A stretch of DNA of 64,000 nucleotides from Fratercula arctica (GCA_947846985.1 CANTUZ010000026.1:51566730-51630729), one strand, 5' to 3'; counted from the stretch's first letter, positions 21,941-35,700 are shown. Translations and numbers: made by a program. The notes: a model not told the origin generated them from the letters alone.

Positions 21941-24092
21941 TAGATTCCAAATTGATTTACTGCCATTATTTCATTGTTATAAGCTCTGCTATGCTTGAAA
22001 ATCCTCAGAAACAGGAATTGTTGTGTAGGATCTTTGTGTGACATAAATGGCTTAGGATTGCTCGCCATTTATATCAGGAGTTTGGTGGATGCACAAATTT
22101 ATCATGGCTCACCTCTCTATCGTAAGATGAGCTTGTTGAATGTTGGTCCAAATAGTAGCAGCTGGTTCAGAAAGTTGTAATAGTGTCTTTTGGGAGGAAG
22201 AGAATGCCAGCTGTTGGTACTGTGCCACAGAGCTCAAAGAGTGGGTGAATGCAGCATTGTTTAGATGTGTAGAATGTCAAATTTCATTTTACTGCTATTC
22301 CTGAAAAATATTCACAGTTTTTGCATAGCTACTGCATGCACATTCTTAGCATTTGTAGACATATTTTATAAAGAAAAATATTGTACAAAACTCTTTGTCT
22401 GTTTTTTATTGGTAAATCCAGAATAGTTTCTACCCATTTTCTGCCTTTTTTTTAAGTGTGGCATGGTGTCCTAGAATAGATCCCTACAACTTCCCTAGGA
22501 CTCTCATATGCCTGCCAAAATTGGTCAAGAATACATGTAGATTGTTTTATTTCTCTTCAAATACTATTTTTTTTTCTTTTTTCATGTAACTGAAAGAATG
22601 GCTATAGTGGGTATTACATAACCTATAGCACCCTTTAGAGAAAGTCTCATATAATGTATGTTTTAGGCAGTGATTAGCCTCATAAATTCTGGCTCACAAT
22701 TCATCTGTGTAATTATTGTTAAAGCCGTAGGATATTAGCAGGACATTAAACAGACCATGTTTTTTTTCTTTACGTATTGTGTAATGCTTCTGTAATGTCT
22801 CAGAAAAAAAATGGTATTTAGATATAATTAACCTAAAGAGCTTTTAAGAGATTAGTAGTTGAGCAAGGCAAAATGGCATAAGCCTTTCATGTTTTATTAA
22901 AGAGCCTTCTTGAATGGTTTGTACTGTCCCATGGCTGCAACAACTTAAATGTGAGATTCTTCTTTTTTTACTGGTTATAATCATGATTCTGTTTCATGTG
23001 TTATGCAAGCCATGTCTTATGTAATCTTTTCATTTGAGCTTTGTGTTTAACTTATTCAGATTTCATTTTTTCGTATGGGAAAAGAAATTCAGGAAAGAAG
23101 TCAAGTAACTTCAGTAATTTGTGAGAGCATATTTGAAGACGAGATAGCATAATACTGACAAGGTGTAAGTGCTTATAGTAGGGTTTATGGATATATATCT
23201 TTTCCAAAAATAAAAAAAAAGAGGTACATTCTGCTTATTGGAACACTTGGAAGGCATTGGCAAAATGCTAGGGCTGATGAGAAACTAAATGAAATTAAAC
23301 ATGTCTTGAAGAAACACTGAGGAACTACAGTGTTTGCACTACAATGTGTTTGGTGTCGTTATTTAGATAAGATGGGCTTAGTACCATTAATTTTTTATTT
23401 TTACAGGAAGAGGCTGATAATAATAGATGAGTAAATTTAATTATTTTTTCATGAAAATCTGGGACTTAGGCACTCAACTTCAGTAGGCACTTTTTTTTAA
23501 AATGAAGTGTTATGAAGAATATTGATGAAGTTATGCTCACAGATGTAATTTCCACAGATTTTATTAAAACCTTTAATGTTCTTTATTCTCTCTTTTAATG
23601 GAGATTAATATGATTAATACAGATAAAGATATACTTTTGGAATTCTATTTCTTACTGCCACTTATGTGATAAAAACGTTTCCTGGAAAAAGCTGGCAGGA
23701 TCATTTATGTATGCTTCACCCATATTAAAAATAACTAATACTGTCCTTGGAGCTTTAAAATAGCATTTGGTATTGATACTACAAATGTGATGTCTTCTTC
23801 TTCCCCCACCTTTTTATTGTATTTAATTTCTGTCCCCTTCGTATTTTGAAATTAATATACGTAAAATTATTTATGGCTACAGTTGCCTGAGTTTGAACTC
23901 AAAAGCTGCAGAGAGCGATTCATCCTGAGTCCTGAAAATGAAGGTGATTGACCAAGACTGAGTAGAAAGAGGATACTCACCGGGTAGCGCTTTGGAAAGC
24001 AAGGCAGGAAGCTGCCTCCTGCTGTGGTGCTACTCAAAATGGTGCTGCCATGTGTTGCTAAGAGGAATGTTTGGTCTACCACAGAAAAAAAA
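21941..24092. other. AT-rich unique sequence, no gene seen
   Basis: No supported coding or RNA gene, and no interspersed repeat recognised. Confidence 0.6.
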
Positions 24093-24322
24093 AGAATCAC
24101 AGAATCACAGAATGGTAGGCATTGGAAGGAACCTCTGGAGATCATCTAGTCCAGCCCCCCTGCCAGAGCAGGGTCACTTAGAGCAGGTTGCACAGGAACG
24201 TGTCCAGGGGGCTTTGGAATGTCTCCAGAGACAGAGACTCCACCACCCCTCTGGGCAGCCTGTTCCAGTGCTCTGCCACCCTCAAAGTAAAGAAGTTCCT
24301 GCTCATGTTTAGATGTAATTCC
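24093..24322 (-). mobile_element. Short CR1 LINE 3' end
   Basis: Two perfect CACAGAAT octamers (24098-24113) mark the 3' terminus. They are followed by TTGGAAGGAACCTCTGGAGA, ATCATCTAGTCCAGCCCCCC and CTGGGCAGCCTGTTCCAGTG. It is truncated after about 230 bp, within the 3' UTR/C-terminal zone. An eight-A run (24085-24092, GAAAAAAAAAG) precedes it. Confidence 0.92.
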
Positions 24323-25764
24323 AAAGTTACATTGTGTCTAGGGCTCTTAAGCAATGCCAGGAGAATAAATTAATCTCTGTTACTGTAACTTCGCTTTCCA
24401 AACTAGCTTGAGCAAAATACTCCAATTTTGCTGGTTACTGTTACTGTCTGAAGACTCTGCATATGGAACTTTTGTACTCTCGTTAGGTAACACCATGGAT
24501 AAGCATTATATGGAGTGTGTGAAAGTAAGAGCAGTGGGGGTCCTTGTTTCATGAAAAGGTGATGAGCCAAGAGCTTTATGGGTGCTGGAAGACCATCACA
24601 ACAGGGATGTATATTCTATTAAGAGATTCTAACAAAATAGTTCTGCTATGCCTGATAGAAGTTAGAGTTCCCTCATCTGAAGTAAATAATAATCTGCCTT
24701 TTTTTTTTTTCAGATTGTTTGTATATGACTCCAAGTAACAAAGTTACTTAAAAATAAACACATGACTATTCCTATGCTTCTTTTGATTGCTGAAATCTTG
24801 CTAATCTCATTTGGATATATTCAAGTGATTAACTTGAGCATATGCTGAAATACTTTGCTGAATCGACTCTTACATTGGGAGAGTGGAAGAAGGAGTTATA
24901 ATCTCCTTCTTCTGCAGTACTTTATCTTTCAAAAACTGGACTTGAATGAAATTGCTATTCTGAGGAGTATCTAAAAATCAACTTTTATTTCATTGGTGAG
25001 CTGATTTAATTAAGAGAATTGCAGATGTTAGTTCACAAAGCTTTATTCCAGGATAGAGGTGCTTGACAATGACAACAAGGAAATGGTTGTTAAATTTACA
25101 TTGCTTGTAAGCCCATTAAAACCCACTTAAGCATATTGAATTTCTATCTGTGGAGACAAAGGAAGCCAGATGTACGTTGGTTCTACAAGATCCAGACGTG
25201 TTTCTTCAGGGCCTAACTCTTATGACCACAGTTTTTCTTAGTTCTCAGGGATCTGCATTATATTAGTTCTGTTGGCCCAGTTCACTCACCTCTTACTTTA
25301 TCTACCCTATAAAAAACATCAAAAATTCTGATTTGTCTACAGTGGATCTGCACTAGGTTCCCTCTCTGTAAATCTCTGCGCCAAATGGCAGCGTAAAAGG
25401 AGAAATATTTTCTTCAGAAGTAGCTTTCTTGGTATTATTTCCCAAAAGCTTTTTTGAAAAGAAATGGTGATACAAGATGTATGAATTTTGCTTTAGCTTA
25501 AACCTGAAAATCTTGTCTTAGAGTTATATTTTAATTATACAGAGACCAGATACCTAGAGGACAAATAGTAGGGTTTTTTTCTTCATAATACTGGTTGAAA
25601 AATGGCTGAAGCTACTGCAGTATGCCAGTTGTCATCTTAAAGTGTGTGTGTGTTCACAATAAAATCATAGCTCAGAGGAATACAGACCCTCAACTTTTAT
25701 GGATGCCGTTAAACCATGCTGGTGTTTGTCAGTGTCTTGGCTTTATTTCTTTTCTTCACTGGCT

Positions 25765-25885
25765 GCTTCTCTGAGCTATGACCCACCTGGGCTGTGGGGC
25801 GTTGCAGGACCTTGGAGAGCAGCTGGGGAACCCCCCGGCTCGGGCTTTGGCGAGCAGCTCCCCCAGTAGCCTCCAGGCTTCCCAA
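25765..25885. other. GC-rich patch of unknown origin
   Basis: It contains strings such as GGGCTGTGGGGCGTTGCAGG and AACCCCCCGGCTCGGGCTTT, far richer in G/C than the surroundings. No open frame of note and no repeat family recognised. Confidence 0.35.
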
Positions 25886-28800
25886 TAATGGAGTATGGAT
25901 ATCTGACTAAGCACATCTCCTAACGTAACCCGGGAGCTTTAATGAAATAATGAAATTTAGCAACTCGCTTGGAAACACATGTTGAGTGGAAACACAATTT
26001 GACTGTGACTTCTCAATACAGTGTTCCCCAAAAGTTTCTAAGCTGCTGCGTGAAAACAAGTGTCCCAGAAATACATGACACAAAGTGATTTCAGAGAGAC
26101 CTCCAAAGGGAAAAAAAATATATTCTGCCTTGATCATAATGTTCCTGTTTCATTCAACAAAAAGTATAATTTTTTTTTGTTTTGTATTACATTTTCTCTA
26201 CACAATACTGTGTACTAATGTAGTCTGTCTACATACCTTTCATTTAGCCATCATACTACTCTATTTTTAATTCTTAAAAGCACAACAAACAAGAAACTAC
26301 TGATGTAAAGTTTTTCTTTGTTCTTTTTTTCAAATTTTAAAGTGTTTTTCAAAAAAAAGCAGTAATTGCAATTAGAATGCAATTACATGTAAAATGTAGA
26401 GGCAAAATAAATCAACATACTGTAACAAACTGACATTTGTAAAAATACTTGCCTAGTATTTTGTGGGCCAAGATTGTCTCTTGAGTTGCTTTGAGTAGAC
26501 TTGCAAAAAAGATCAGAGCATTTGGAAGTTAAAACACAAATTGCTTATAATTCTGAAAATTAATACAGATTTAGCTCACTAAACACCTTTTAAGACTCAC
26601 CTGCTGCTGGAATAACTGAGAGAAAAAGTTCTCATAAAAGAGGGAAAAGGAAAATATTGACTGCAAAAGATTTACAGTTATAGTGTAGCCTCTAACTTTC
26701 CACATGAAGTTGTGATACAGCTTGCAAGAAAGATGCAATTCCGAAGAAGTACATGAATAAATAAATAGAAATATTTGTGATGAATAAAATGCTAAATATT
26801 CCTTCTATTATCTTACCATGTGATGATTGTGTTAAATCCCTTGTATAAGGATCGTACAGCCACAGTGCATTTTGATTTTAAGCTAGATCAATGTTTCCTA
26901 AACAAAAAACTTCCTGAGAAGGCACCTAATGACATAAAAGTAAAATAATAAATAAATAGAACTTTGCTAAGAGTGTTTTTGAGTAAAAGCTGGAAAATAC
27001 TTGGGAAAGAGTTTGGCAATGGAGAATTTAGGGATTAGAAGGAAGTTTCCAAAGCCTTCTGGAACATCTCATAGGTTTAGATATATGAAAGATTTGGAGC
27101 ACATTGCTTCTTATGCAGTGTTATTTTACCCCTTTACCCTTCCAGAAAGCCTTAGTTAAAATGACATTTATCTTATTTTATATTCAGATAGAGAAGGGGA
27201 GGTGCAGAAGGAGGAAGGTCTGTCTGGAGGCATTCTAGACTTTCATCTGTGCTGACAGTGCTGGATTGCTGACTTTTTTAGCTCATACTAACTGCTACGA
27301 TTAAGGATGCAAAGTTAAGTCTGCAAAGGATTTTCCCATACACACATTTTTATCTGTGAGAGAGTATTTGCAGGCAAAAAGTCTGTACACAAAAAATGGA
27401 CACCTACTGGGTGCATAACTAGATATATATGTCCTGAAACCTGTGCACATCAGCTGTGTGTTTCAACATTTCAGTCCCCCATAGCTCAATTTCCCTCATT
27501 TCAGTCTCTCACCTCCAAAACCTGTAAAGACCTAGAGGAACTGTCAGCAATTATTTTGCTTGTGCCCACAGAAACCTGTGCTTTTTATTCAATGTTTTAA
27601 AATGTAAAGCAACGATAGGACAGTGCTGCCAAGTGCATGTGCTCTGATCTGCTTTCTGGATCTGCCAGCTGCAGACCAGCTGTGCTGACCTGAGTGATGC
27701 CGGGACTGCAGTCAGTCAGCCCTGCAGAGAGTCTCCATGTGGACAGGCAGCAGCAGGGGGAGTTCAGATGAATGAAATTTGTTTTTTTTTCTGACCTCTT
27801 TTGCGGGAGTAAGGTAGGTAAGGTGGGCCCCAGTGACAGCCTGACTTCATATCCATGTGAGAAACCAGAAATCATACATGGTTTCAGTAAGAACTGAATC
27901 AATCAGTTCTGGAGTTTCTCAAGAAAGTCAGACAAAATGACTGTGTCCAGTCCTAGTATCCTGGTGTTCTAGTTGGGGTTTTGTGTCTGTATCTCTGCTG
28001 CTGTCTTTATGATTCCCATGGAAAAAGTTACAGTTTAAGCAGCCTAACTTTTCTTGCTTTTATGATCTGATAGGGTTTCATAAATATCTGGTTTCAAAAT
28101 TCCATGTTTGAAAATAAAGAATTTTCTGCTTATCAACTCTAAGCTGAATTTTCTCCTCTCTTCCCCCCCACCAGTGCATTAGCAACAGAAGATGATAAAA
28201 ATGAAAGGAGGTGATGAGAGACAGAGGAGAACTGCAAGCCCAGCTGTGTAATTAGATTGTAAATCCTTTCAGGCACAGTGATAAGGTGATAAAGCATAGG
28301 GACAAAACAGGTTATTCACTGATGTTACCAGAATCACCATATTAACCTGCTGTCTCCAGAAAGCATTATAAGGCTCTAATAAGTGTTTTGCATCACTTCC
28401 TCTCCCAAACTTTTTTACTCTACTATTGATGTAATTATTTTTTCATATGTAGTCTTGGAACTTGCTGATGCTGGGTTTGTTTTTTTTTCATATAAAAAGC
28501 ACATTGAGCTGTGAATTATGTAAAAAATCATCAAGCGTGCTGCAAAGGGCAGGAATACAGTGCATCCCCGAAAAAAACAGAGAGATGATTGAAAGTAAAC
28601 ACCTTTATTACATACTCTAGCTGAAAGGCTCTGCCAAGGAACAAGCCACTTATTCTAGAGTAAGTAGAGTACGTAGTTTCTTTGCCTTCCCTTTGCATGT
28701 TTTATACCTAGAATTCTCCTGTCTTGATGAATTCTTCTTCCTCTACTGGTCACATATTGCTTCCACAGCAGAGAACAAGACTGGTAGAGGTCAAAATCAG

Positions 28801-31231
28801 ACCTGTTAGTGCAGCTTATAAATGGTTTAACTACAGTTCTAAATGGTTCGTAGAGCTATCATATGTTTCACCATTTGTGTGTAATAATTGCCCTGAATAA
28901 TTTCTTTGTACATCTGCAACCTACACCAAAAAAAATTACGCCCCAAGGTGCATGTTTATATTCACAGTTTCTTTGAAAACAAGAGATAGAGATATTTCTA
29001 TGTCAGTACATAGTGTAGCTGAACAAAATATTTTTATACTCACATGGGAAATTCTGTGGTGCCCGTACCTTCCCAAACCTATGACTTTGACTCATGTTGC
29101 CATTGGATTAGCTGCAGGCTATGAGCTTTCCTGTCGTCCTTTCTGCACTTTTTATTGACCTTAGGTATCTGATGTCATGATTGCTTCTCTTATGCTTCTC
29201 CTGCTATTACTTATACCTTTTCTCTCTCCGCCTCATAATACCATAGCATTTTCTTCTTGCTTTCCCTTCTCTAAATTTGGTGCATAAAGATGCTGTTGTG
29301 TCAACGTCCAGAATTTCTGGTCTTTGTATATTTCATGACTAGTTACTGTTTTGAGCTTGAGTTTTTCTTGAGTATTATTTTAAATAAACTTCCCTGGATT
29401 GATTAACAGTCACATACTGAAATCAGGTTTGTATTTTAACACTTTTCCAGCTTCTTCCTGTTCACTTTCACCCATTCAGTTTTTCACACACAGAATTATT
29501 CCTTTGTATGTTGTTCTTTTTATCCTTCTCAGTACCACTATTCTTCAAACTACATCCTGTAACTTTTACAATTAAAAAATAATACTGCTCTCTCCTCTCT
29601 GATGAATTTATTTTTGTTGGTCCCCTCCATCACATGTATCCCCATATATTTTGTGTTGCTCACTGTTTTGAAAATAAACTCATCAGAGTATCTTGATGTT
29701 GTGGATCTAACCACTGGTAGCTTATCTCAACAATGCTAGCTTGGTTAGTCGCATAGTGAGTATGTGACATGGTCAGGTTGTCTGTTCAGATTGCATTAGT
29801 GTGCTTGTGGATTCGATCAAACTCTTCCAGCAAACCTGGGCTAAGACATTTGGAAAAAGGATTTGTGAAATATAGTTAGAAACACTGAGTTTTAGTGGCT
29901 AGTACAACTGAAATTCATATTAATCTCATTATGTAGTCATCAGCCTCTATGGCGATGTCCCAATCTATTTTTATTCAGAAACTGGTACTCTTGATTGTAA
30001 GTGGTTGCTGGGTTGTGCCTTATTGGCATGTATATTGTGCGTATATTAGAAAGCAGGCAGCTTGCATGTCTGTGGTTGTCAGGCAGTCTTGTAATACATG
30101 GTAGGTTTTATTACCAACTCTTAAAGTTCTTCCAGCTCATGGCTTTTCCAGCACCAGATGGCAACATCTCTGTGGGACTCCACTGAAAACTGCATGAATT
30201 CTAGGGGATCAGTGCCCGAGTTAATCCTAGTTGGTTGCAAATCTAGTTAACACTTAAAACATTTGTCACACAGCAAACATCACGTGTGATAAGTGTCATG
30301 TAATGGAAAAGTACATCCTGCATTCATACTTCATTATATCAGTAAGTGGATTTTTTAAAATAGCTTTTAGTTTTACAGTAAAAAAGAGATGTAATTTATC
30401 CAGAAAAACTCTCCAAATGAACTGATCCTATCTTTTTAAATATCAGATAGGGAAATGTATCTTTTAAATTATACTAATTAAACATGGATGCAGCAATTAT
30501 CATTGTGATAACATTGCTCTGGCATTATTTGATTATGCATTTTGTGAATTGTGAAAATAATCTTTGTATTTTTTGTCCCTTAAATAATTTATAATTTTAA
30601 AAAAAATTTTTCTGAATATATAACTTCATATACTAAAGCTCACTGTTGAAATCATCATCATCTGTGTGCTGAAGTGTCTCCCTATTGCTTCCTTTAACAA
30701 GTGATATAGGAGATCAACATCTCATTAAAAGTTAAAAATGCATTGGAGTAACATGGTGCTGTGAAACTTCTCATGATTTTCATATGTGCTTTGTAGACTT
30801 TTATTACATTTGAAATTTCATGACTGAGATAACCACCAGAATATTTTCTGATATTTTTTTTTTTTAATATTGGAATACTAGTTGCTTCAGGGCAAGGTAT
30901 AATAAGGTGACAAATTTTACAATGTTTTTGATTTGATAATAAAGAAATGACCAAGCTGGTTTGGCTGCAAGTGTCCAACTATTTACGACTACACTTATGA
31001 GATAGAAGGTGTATCCGGTATTACCCAGGTGAAGCTATTCTGTCATCGTTCATACATCACAACTCTTGTAATGCTAACTAAATCTGTAACTGACAGGTAT
31101 GCATTTGGGAAGCATCTAAAGGAATTTCTTTTCTTCTTTAACAGGATATCTTCATCCTACTTTAGGATCTCAGGATTTTTTTCATGTACTATCTACATAA
31201 TAAGACTTTTAAGAAAAAGAAGAACAAACAG

Positions 31232-31242
31232 CCCCCCCCCCC
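31232..31242. repeat. Poly(C) tract, C11
   Basis: Eleven consecutive C between AACAG and AAAATATC, unusual in this AT-rich context. Confidence 0.9.
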
Positions 31243-31403
31243 AAAATATCAAAAACCACTTTTGACAACTTCTGCTTGGCTCCTCCGTAGTTACTTTATG
31301 GCACAAGAAGAAAACTTTCTTTAAAAATGCCAGATCTTTCACATAATGTCAGTTCAGTTTTGAGTGCATCAAGCTTTTCTCTCACTGACAAAAAAATTAT
31401 ATG

Positions 31404-31750
31404 TCTAGTTTAGAGAAAAGGAGGCTGTGGGGTGACCTCATTTCTCTCTACAGCTTCCTGAGAAGGGGAGTGGAGAGGAAGGTGCTGATCTCTTCTCCCT
31501 GGGATCCTGTGACAGGACACCTGGGAATGGTTCAAAGCTGCATCAGACATTAGAAAACATTTCTTTACAGAGAGGGTGGTCAAACAGGGGAACAGCCTTC
31601 CTAGAGAGGTGGTCGATGGCCCAAGCCTGTCAGTATTTAAGAGGAATTTGGACAATGCCTTTAATAACATGCTTTAACTTTTGGTCAGCCCTGAAGTGGT
31701 CAGGCAGTTGGACTAAGTGGTTGTTGTAGGTCCCTTCCAACTGAAATAGT
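31404..31750 (+). mobile_element. CR1 LINE 3' fragment (+ strand)
   Basis: This is the only CR1 here in + orientation. It starts within the C-terminal coding zone (GAAAAGGAGGCTGTGGGGTGACC) and runs through TTTCTTTACAGAGAGGGTGG and GGAACAGCCTTCCTAGAGAGG. It ends with the 3' signature GTTGTAGGTCCCTTCCAACTG at 31722-31742. The octamer tail has been replaced by, or has expanded into, the adjacent C/T-rich tract. Confidence 0.88.
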
Positions 31751-31888
31751 CTTTCTTTTCTTTTGTCCTTTCCTTTCCCCTTCCCCTTCCCCTTCCTCTC
31801 CCCTCTCTTCCCTTCCCCTCCCCTCTCTTCCCCTCTTCCCTTCCCCTTTTCCCTTCCCCTTTCCCTTCCTCTTTCCCTTCTATCTCCT
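31751..31888 (+). repeat. C/T-rich simple repeat grown from a CR1 tail
   Basis: Irregular units of CTTTTC, CCTTCCC and CCCTCTCTT run for about 138 bp with almost no purines. The tract begins directly after the CR1 3' end. On the - strand it is an open run rich in Gly, Glu, Lys and Arg that has no coding meaning. Confidence 0.9.
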
Positions 31889-32100
31889 GTAAAACTTGTT
31901 TGCAGACAGTATGTCTCATATAAATCCAACCAGTTGTAGGTGAATTCTTTGATTTGATTGGAGGACTCTTAGAGTGAGCAACAGGTTAAGCTTCCCAAAG
32001 TCCACAAGACTCAGTTATGGCTTTTGAAGCTTTGAGTCTCTTAGACAACATCTAGGAGATCAGGTGGTATGGATCTGCTGTGAGGGTCTTATGTCTTCCC

Positions 32101-32760
32101 ATTCACAGAGGCATGGTAGAGGTCTACAGGGACTTCTGGAGGTCATCTGGTCCATCCTCCTGCTCAAGCAAGGTCACCTAGAGCAGGCTGCCCTAGATCA
32201 TGTCCAAATGGCTTTTGAATATCTTCAAGGGTGTAAACTCCATAGGCTCTCTGGGCAACCTGTGCCAGTGCTTGGTCACCGTCACAGTGAAAAAGTGTTT
32301 CCTGATGTTCAGGAGGAATCTTCCATGTTTCAGGATGTGCCTATTGCTTGTCAGCCCATTTCTCCAGCCTGTCCGGGTGCCTCTGGATGACAGCACGACC
32401 CTGTGGCGTATCAGCCCCTCCTCACAACTTCATTTCATCAGCAAACTTGCCAAGGGTGCACTTTGCCCCGTCGTTCAGCTCATTAATGAAGATGTTCAGC
32501 AGGACCTGGTATTAGGAAGCTCTTTCTGTTTTCTCTGACATCCCTGTCCAGAATCAATTCCGTTTGGGCTTTGGCTTTCCTAACCTTATCCCTGGATGCT
32601 TGGACAATGTTTCTGTATTCCCCTCACGTTACCTGCCCTTGCTTCCACCTTCTGCATATTTTCTTCTTCTGTTTTGTGAGGTTTTACAGGAGCTCCTGTT
32701 CCTATTTCTCTTATAGAAAGACCTACACGGAATTGCTGGTATTCCTCCTGCTCATACAGA
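32101..32760 (-). mobile_element. CR1 LINE fragment with two internal deletions
   Basis: It starts at the 3' end near 32101 (CACAGAGGCATGG, a degraded octamer) and follows CR1 through CTCTGGGCAACCTGTGCCAG to about 32350. It then jumps to TTTCTCCAGCCTGTCCGGGT and the complement of the active-site region (ATCAGCAAACTTGCCAAGG, about 32437-32455). Near 32520 it jumps again to the linker between endonuclease and polymerase (ACATCCCTGTCCAGAATCAATTCC onwards). Hundreds of bases that normally lie between these blocks are missing. The right edge, near 32760, is approximate. Confidence 0.8.
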
Positions 32761-35700
32761 TCTTTAAATGATTATCAGCAAGCGTACTTTATTCCATTTC
32801 TTTCCAAGAGGAAATAATATTCCACTTTCTGCAGGAGGAATATTGGGAGCCAGCTCCTTTATCTGCTACATGAGATGTTGAATTTTCCTGAGTTAGATTT
32901 ATCCAACTTTTATATAAATGTCTGGGTGTATGAGATTTCTTTGTTTAGTGTCTAGGACTCTTATTTTATATTCTAACTATCTCAGCTTATTTGTATTGAT
33001 CATAGGAAGTTGTGTGTGATCTCATTTGAAATGTAGAGTGGTATCAGAAAACTATCATCTATTTCTTCCTTTGAATAATTTTCTATTTCTTCACATAGCT
33101 GGACAAAATCTTCTGTCTCTAAGGCCAGCCAGCTTTCAGGAGTATGTAACTATTTTGTAGAAAACGAGCATGAAGGGTAATAGTGTCTCATTTCTGAGAG
33201 TTTGACTCTTACTCAGATAGTGGGAACTCTTTTCTTTGAACACCTTGCCAGGAGTTCATTTTTTCTAGCACCACATGTTTGGGCATCTTGTTTGGATGGT
33301 TTTGGCCAGTTATTCTTTTATTATTGTTTATGTGTTTCTCCATTCCATATAAACAGTTCTGTTCATATGGATAGCACTGAAAATATCAGACTGTAAAAAT
33401 AAAATGTTAGTGAGTGTAATGACTTACAAATGAACACTTCCATCTAGCAATATTGTGCCCAGAGTTTGAGGTTGTTGGGGTTTTTTTTGTTGTTTGGTTT
33501 GTTGTTTGTTTTTTTTTTTTTCCACAGGATATCAACTGATATAATAGACCACTGTAGCTGGGGCAGTTTCCTGAACAAGCTACATCTGTGGGAAAAGAGT
33601 ATTTACAGGTTTTAAAAATGATGAGCTTTCTAAAGCTGTATTGGCTAGATTTTGTGTTGTCAGCAGGTGGAATGTCATTTTCAGTTCTTTGTCTTTTAAA
33701 TACTGCTCTGGGACTTATGTACAGTGTAATTGATACATGCAGAAAGATTTAGATTTTTATATTCTTTAGGTTGCCACACTTATGTGGAATAGAAGAAGGA
33801 GACTGGGAAAGATATTTTCCTCTGAGAATGATATAGATTATTGCCTGAATGTTTACACCTCCTAAACCTTTTTTACAATGTATTTTCATACCGAGCTAGT
33901 TATGTAGTCAAGATGTTGTTACAGAATAATATTTTAGGACAGAAAAAAGCCTTACAGTTGTTTTGTTAATCCAACTTTAACACAAACCAGATTTATGTAT
34001 GCTATTTTGCTCATAAAATTATAAAAGGTATTTTGGGACAAGAGACACTATGCAATCATTCCTTGCCCACTGAGGACATTGATGTTTACCACATAAAGAC
34101 CTCATAGTTCTGCTAACAAACCATAAACCCTTATATTGCCACACAGTTGTTCTCAGTAGATGATCTACTTAAGGGAATAGATATATAGCGTGTGTGTGTA
34201 GGGAGCAAATGATGCCTCCTCTTCTTTAGGCATTTAAGCTTCATAACAAAAACCATTCCCTTACTTCATTGTCAGGAAGCATGTAAAGGTTTTTCAGTGT
34301 GGGAAAAGAGGAAAAAGAATGGTTACTAATTAACAGAATCCTTTGCCTATGATAAGAAAAATTCCTTAGGTACTTGAATGTGCTGCATATATGTGTGCAA
34401 GTGTGTGAGTGTATATATACAAAGTATTTAATTCTCCTAATAATATCTCTTAATAATGTTTGATTGCATAGGAATTTCCTTGCAAATAAGTTCAGTGCAT
34501 TTTCTGTACATTAGAGTAATATATTGTTTTCAAAATGCTCCCTTCAAGGGCAATACAAACATGGAGAATTCAAGACAAGTTTAGCTGAGTCCTGTGGTGT
34601 GAAGTATGAAGAATGGAATCTTTGGTATTAGGGTTGGTGTATTCTTCCTTTAGTTACCTGTTGTTAACATGTACATCCCTTTGCAAAGAGAATTAGTGTG
34701 ACACCCTGGCAGGATTAAAGTGTCTAGAACAGAATGTAGATACACTAAAAGTGTATTTGTACAGTCTAGAAAATAATACAAGGTAGAAAGGACTTAATGG
34801 GTACATGTAGAACCCACAGTAATAAACATAAACCTAAGTATTGTCACACAAACAGAAAGACTTGCATCTCTACACTTGCCCAGCTCCTTTAAATATTTTT
34901 CTCATGTTGAGCTGAGATGATATAGATAAGGCACTTTGATATTAATGAAGAGAAGACAAAATAATAAACTTGGTATGTCATATACGACAACAGAAACGGA
35001 GGCTCATTTTCTAGAGGGGGAGAGAATAAGTAAGCATCTTTTGTCAAATCAGACCACACTGACACATCACTCAATAATTCATCATGGCTTTTGCCTCTCC
35101 TCCTTTGAATGTTCCCACAAAGTGGAGTAGCAGAGAATGTTATACTTGAAACTACTTTTAGTGGGTTCTAGTTTTCATATGTATTTATTTTAAAATTTTA
35201 GCCAGGGCAATACACCAGTTAAGGACTGAGATGGTTGAAAACCAAAGTAAATGGAGCTAAAGGAACTAGATGAAAGAATTACAGGAATTAAGATATTATG
35301 TATTTAATGCTTTATAGAGAGATTTTTTTCAGATATAAAGAAGCTTAATGGACTAATAGGTAGGCTTTAAGTTCACAAGGACAGCTTTAGTGTTCTAGTA
35401 GTTAGGTGGAGTAAAAACACTGTAATCATTCTGCAGCAGAAACCATTTGGCTTATAGATGGAGGCATCAAACTGTGCTTTCCAGCACTGAATTATCAGCA
35501 TTACTGCCCTTAATGTTGAAAAGTAAGTGTTACAAAAAATAATTTGTTCTCTTCTCCTTTTCTAATAAGCTTATTGATGAGGATGAGTATGGATTTTAAT
35601 TTTTAGGTGTTACAATTACCTCTGTTTTTCTGCACTATACATAGTTTAGTCTGTTTTTTCCCCTTGTACTGGAAATAAGTTGTACAAGAAAATAGCCTTA

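Larger units (their letters stand above)
24323..31403. other. AT-rich unique sequence, no gene seen
   Basis: No supported gene or recognised interspersed repeat over about 7 kb. A GC-rich patch lies at about 25765-25885, a short GT run at 25643-25653, and a C11 homopolymer at 31232-31242. Confidence 0.55.

Noticed and set aside
24093..24113. Repeated CACAGAAT octamers, considered as a short tandem or CRISPR-like repeat
   Set aside because: These are the normal 3' terminal octamers of CR1 and are followed by CR1 sequence.
31630..31929. 99-codon - strand frame rich in Gly, Glu, Lys and Arg
   Set aside because: It is the complement of the C/T-rich simple repeat plus a CR1 tail; the composition reflects the microsatellite.
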